A stretch of 64,000 nt of DNA, taken from positions 1,054,001 to 1,118,000 of the forward strand of contig NZ_JASTWJ010000001.1 of NCBI RefSeq assembly GCF_030499515.1. The letters run 5' to 3'. The first letter of the stretch is position 1. Every line of letters starts with the position of its first letter. Below the pieces are notes generated by a model. The model ran no database searches and was not told the DNA's origin. It saw only the letters and a list, made by a program, of their open reading frames with translations. The position numbers and the translations under genes are program-made. Source of the DNA: Streptomyces sp. DT2A-34. GTDB taxonomy: Bacteria; Actinomycetota; Actinomycetes; Streptomycetales; Streptomycetaceae. This document shows, in pieces, positions 62,920 through 64,000 of the stretch.

Positions 62920-63119
62920 GCGGCAGCCCCACCGGGGAGATCTACCGCATCGACTGGCTGCCGGGCACCGACGTCCTGCACGGCACCTGTCACTGCGGGC
63001 GCGAGCACACCTCGCAGGACCCGATCGAGATGTGGGAGTGGATGCTCGCCCACCCCCAGGGACACCAGCCGCAGGGCGAGCAGTCGCCGGTCCGCGAGCC
63101 GCAAGGAAACAGCTCATGA
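62916..63119 (+). CDS. Small Cys/His protein inside the van operon
   Basis: 67 residues, starting at GTG 62916 inside the vanA stop and ending with a TGA that overlaps the vanB ATG, so it is embedded by 4-base overlaps on both sides. The centre reads HGTCHCGREHTSQDPIEMWE, then WMLAHPQGH: two cysteines and several histidines that could bind a metal. The last 15 residues are Gln/Glu/Pro-rich. I know no characterised family. It may help the oxygenase, or be a remnant of a linker between subunits. Confidence 0.65.
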   Translation: MSGSPTGEIYRIDWLPGTDVLHGTCHCGREHTSQDPIEMWEWMLAHPQGHQPQGEQSPVREPQGNSS

Positions 63120-64000
63120 CCGTGTGGGAAGCCGAACTGGTCGTCGACCGCAAGGAGTTCGCCGCCGACGGCGTGCTCGCCCTCACCCTGCGCCACCCAC
63201 TGGGCGAGGAACTCCCGGCGTGGGAGCCGGGCGCCCACATCGATGTCGTGCTCGGTCCGGAGCTGGAGCGGCAGTACTCGCTGTGCGGCGATCCGGCGGA
63301 CCGGGACGCCTGGCGGATCGCCGTGCTCCGGGAGCCGGACGGGCGGGGCGGATCGGCCCATGTGCACGAGCAGTTGGGGCAGGGCGACAAGGTCCGGGTG
63401 CGCGGACCGCGCAACCACTTCGCCCTGCGGACCGCGCCCCGCTACCGCTTCATCGCCGGCGGCATCGGCATCACGCCGATCCTGCCGATGCTGGCGGCGG
63501 CGGAGGCCGAGGGGGCGGAGTGGACCCTGCTGTACGGCGGACGGACCCGCCGGTCCATGGCGTTCACCGAGGAGTTGAGTCGTTACGGCGACCGCGTCAC
63601 CGTCGCCCCCCAGGACGAGACCGGCCTTCTGGACCTCGCCCCGGTGCTCGACGACGTCCCCGCGGACGCCCTCGTCTACTGCTGCGGGCCCGGTCCCCTG
63701 CTCGACGCGGTGGAGGCGCGGTGCCCGGCCGGGCTGCTGCACGTGGAGCGGTTCGCACCGAAGGAACAGGAGGACGGCGAGAACACGGAGTTCGAGGTCG
63801 AGCTGGCGCAGAGCGGCAGGACGGTCACCGTGTCCCCGGACGTCTCGGTGCTCGACGCCGTGCGCGCCGCCGGTGTCGAGGTGCTGTTCTCCTGCACCGA
63901 GGGCACCTGTGGGACCTGCGAGACCGACGTCCTCGACGGCACCCCGGAGCACCGGGACTCCGTGCTCACGCAGGAGGAGCAGGAGAGCGGCGAGACGATG
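63116..64000 (+). CDS. vanB: Vanillate O-demethylase reductase subunit, 3' end missing
   Basis: A class IA oxygenase reductase, 295 residues seen. An FMN/NAD reductase part comes first (ERQYSLCGDPADRD for flavin; FIAGGIGITPILPML and YCCGPGPLLDAVE for NADH), then a plant-type [2Fe-2S] ferredoxin domain with FSCTEGTCGTCETDV and the HRDSVL segment. The fourth cluster Cys lies beyond base 64000. It passes electrons from NADH to VanA. ATG 63116 overlaps the small upstream gene. Confidence 0.92.
   Translation, partial: MTVWEAELVVDRKEFAADGVLALTLRHPLGEELPAWEPGAHIDVVLGPELERQYSLCGDPADRDAWRIAVLREPDGRGGSAHVHEQLGQGDKVRVRGPRNHFALRTAPRYRFIAGGIGITPILPMLAAAEAEGAEWTLLYGGRTRRSMAFTEELSRYGDRVTVAPQDETGLLDLAPVLDDVPADALVYCCGPGPLLDAVEARCPAGLLHVERFAPKEQEDGENTEFEVELAQSGRTVTVSPDVSVLDAVRAAGVEVLFSCTEGTCGTCETDVLDGTPEHRDSVLTQEEQESGETM

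Overview
The window is a piece of chromosome from a Streptomyces-type actinomycete. The evidence is the very high GC content with strong third-position GC bias, frequent GTG and TTG starts, and many 4-base stop/start overlaps. The gene content agrees: an SsgA-like sporulation protein, a WhiB-like protein, a two-domain Tat-exported laccase, a DUF2510 protein, a PcaV-type MarR regulator beside a pcaIJFHGBL operon, and split NHEJ enzymes. Gene order resembles what I recall of the SCO6697-SCO6736 region of S. coelicolor, but I ran no search. I saw no rRNA, tRNA, CRISPR array or intact insertion sequence.

Left part (1-16.6 kb): a secreted X-Pro dipeptidyl-peptidase cut by the window edge, a secreted M1 peptidase, a macro-domain protein translationally coupled to a PfkB sugar kinase, an asparagine permease divergent from a MerR regulator, a small secreted protein and a benzoylformate decarboxylase. 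The decarboxylase is followed by eroded SDR and IclR fragments. A four-gene leftward beta-oxidation operon (alpha-methylacyl-CoA racemase, acyl-CoA dehydrogenase, thiolase, FadB-like protein) has a readable promoter and ends in a large inverted repeat.

Centre (16.6-31.6 kb): mostly single housekeeping or accessory genes, including endonuclease V, a YciI protein, a secreted beta-propeller and ssgD. An ABC-F ATPase gene has a leader with promoter, three-codon peptide and terminator hairpin. A truncated UvrA paralogue, DDAH, an acyl-ACP desaturase with stacked operators, and about 1.1 kb of GC-rich modular tandem repeats follow. Then come a WhiB-like protein, a glyoxalase-fold protein, a LacI regulator with a perfect operator, and an ornithine cyclodeaminase homologue.

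Right part (31.6-64 kb): a laccase divergent from a coupled pair of secreted proteins (ThuA plus PQQ-type sugar dehydrogenase, then cupredoxin plus Ig-like repeats plus DUF1080). Next are the divergent NHEJ PolDom and LigC genes, a formaldehyde-dehydrogenase-like enzyme, a DUF3048 lipoprotein and the protocatechuate branch of the beta-ketoadipate pathway under PcaV. An SDR, a LAL-like ATPase without a DNA-binding domain, a decayed MFS gene and a DUF2510 membrane protein follow. A TetR regulator faces a PAP2/DMT gene pair across a six-fold 16-bp repeat array. The window closes with a Tat-exported phospholipase C, an MHS transporter, a decayed LacI gene and a vanillate demethylase operon cut by the right edge.

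The aromatic genes fit one route: benzoylformate decarboxylase, vanillate demethylase (vanAB) and the pca operon feed benzoylformate- and vanillate-derived carbon towards acetyl-CoA and succinyl-CoA. The zinc alcohol dehydrogenase may remove the formaldehyde released from vanillate. Several gene remnants (SDR, IclR, UvrA, LacI, MFS, an orphan signal peptide) show that the accessory parts of this region are eroding.
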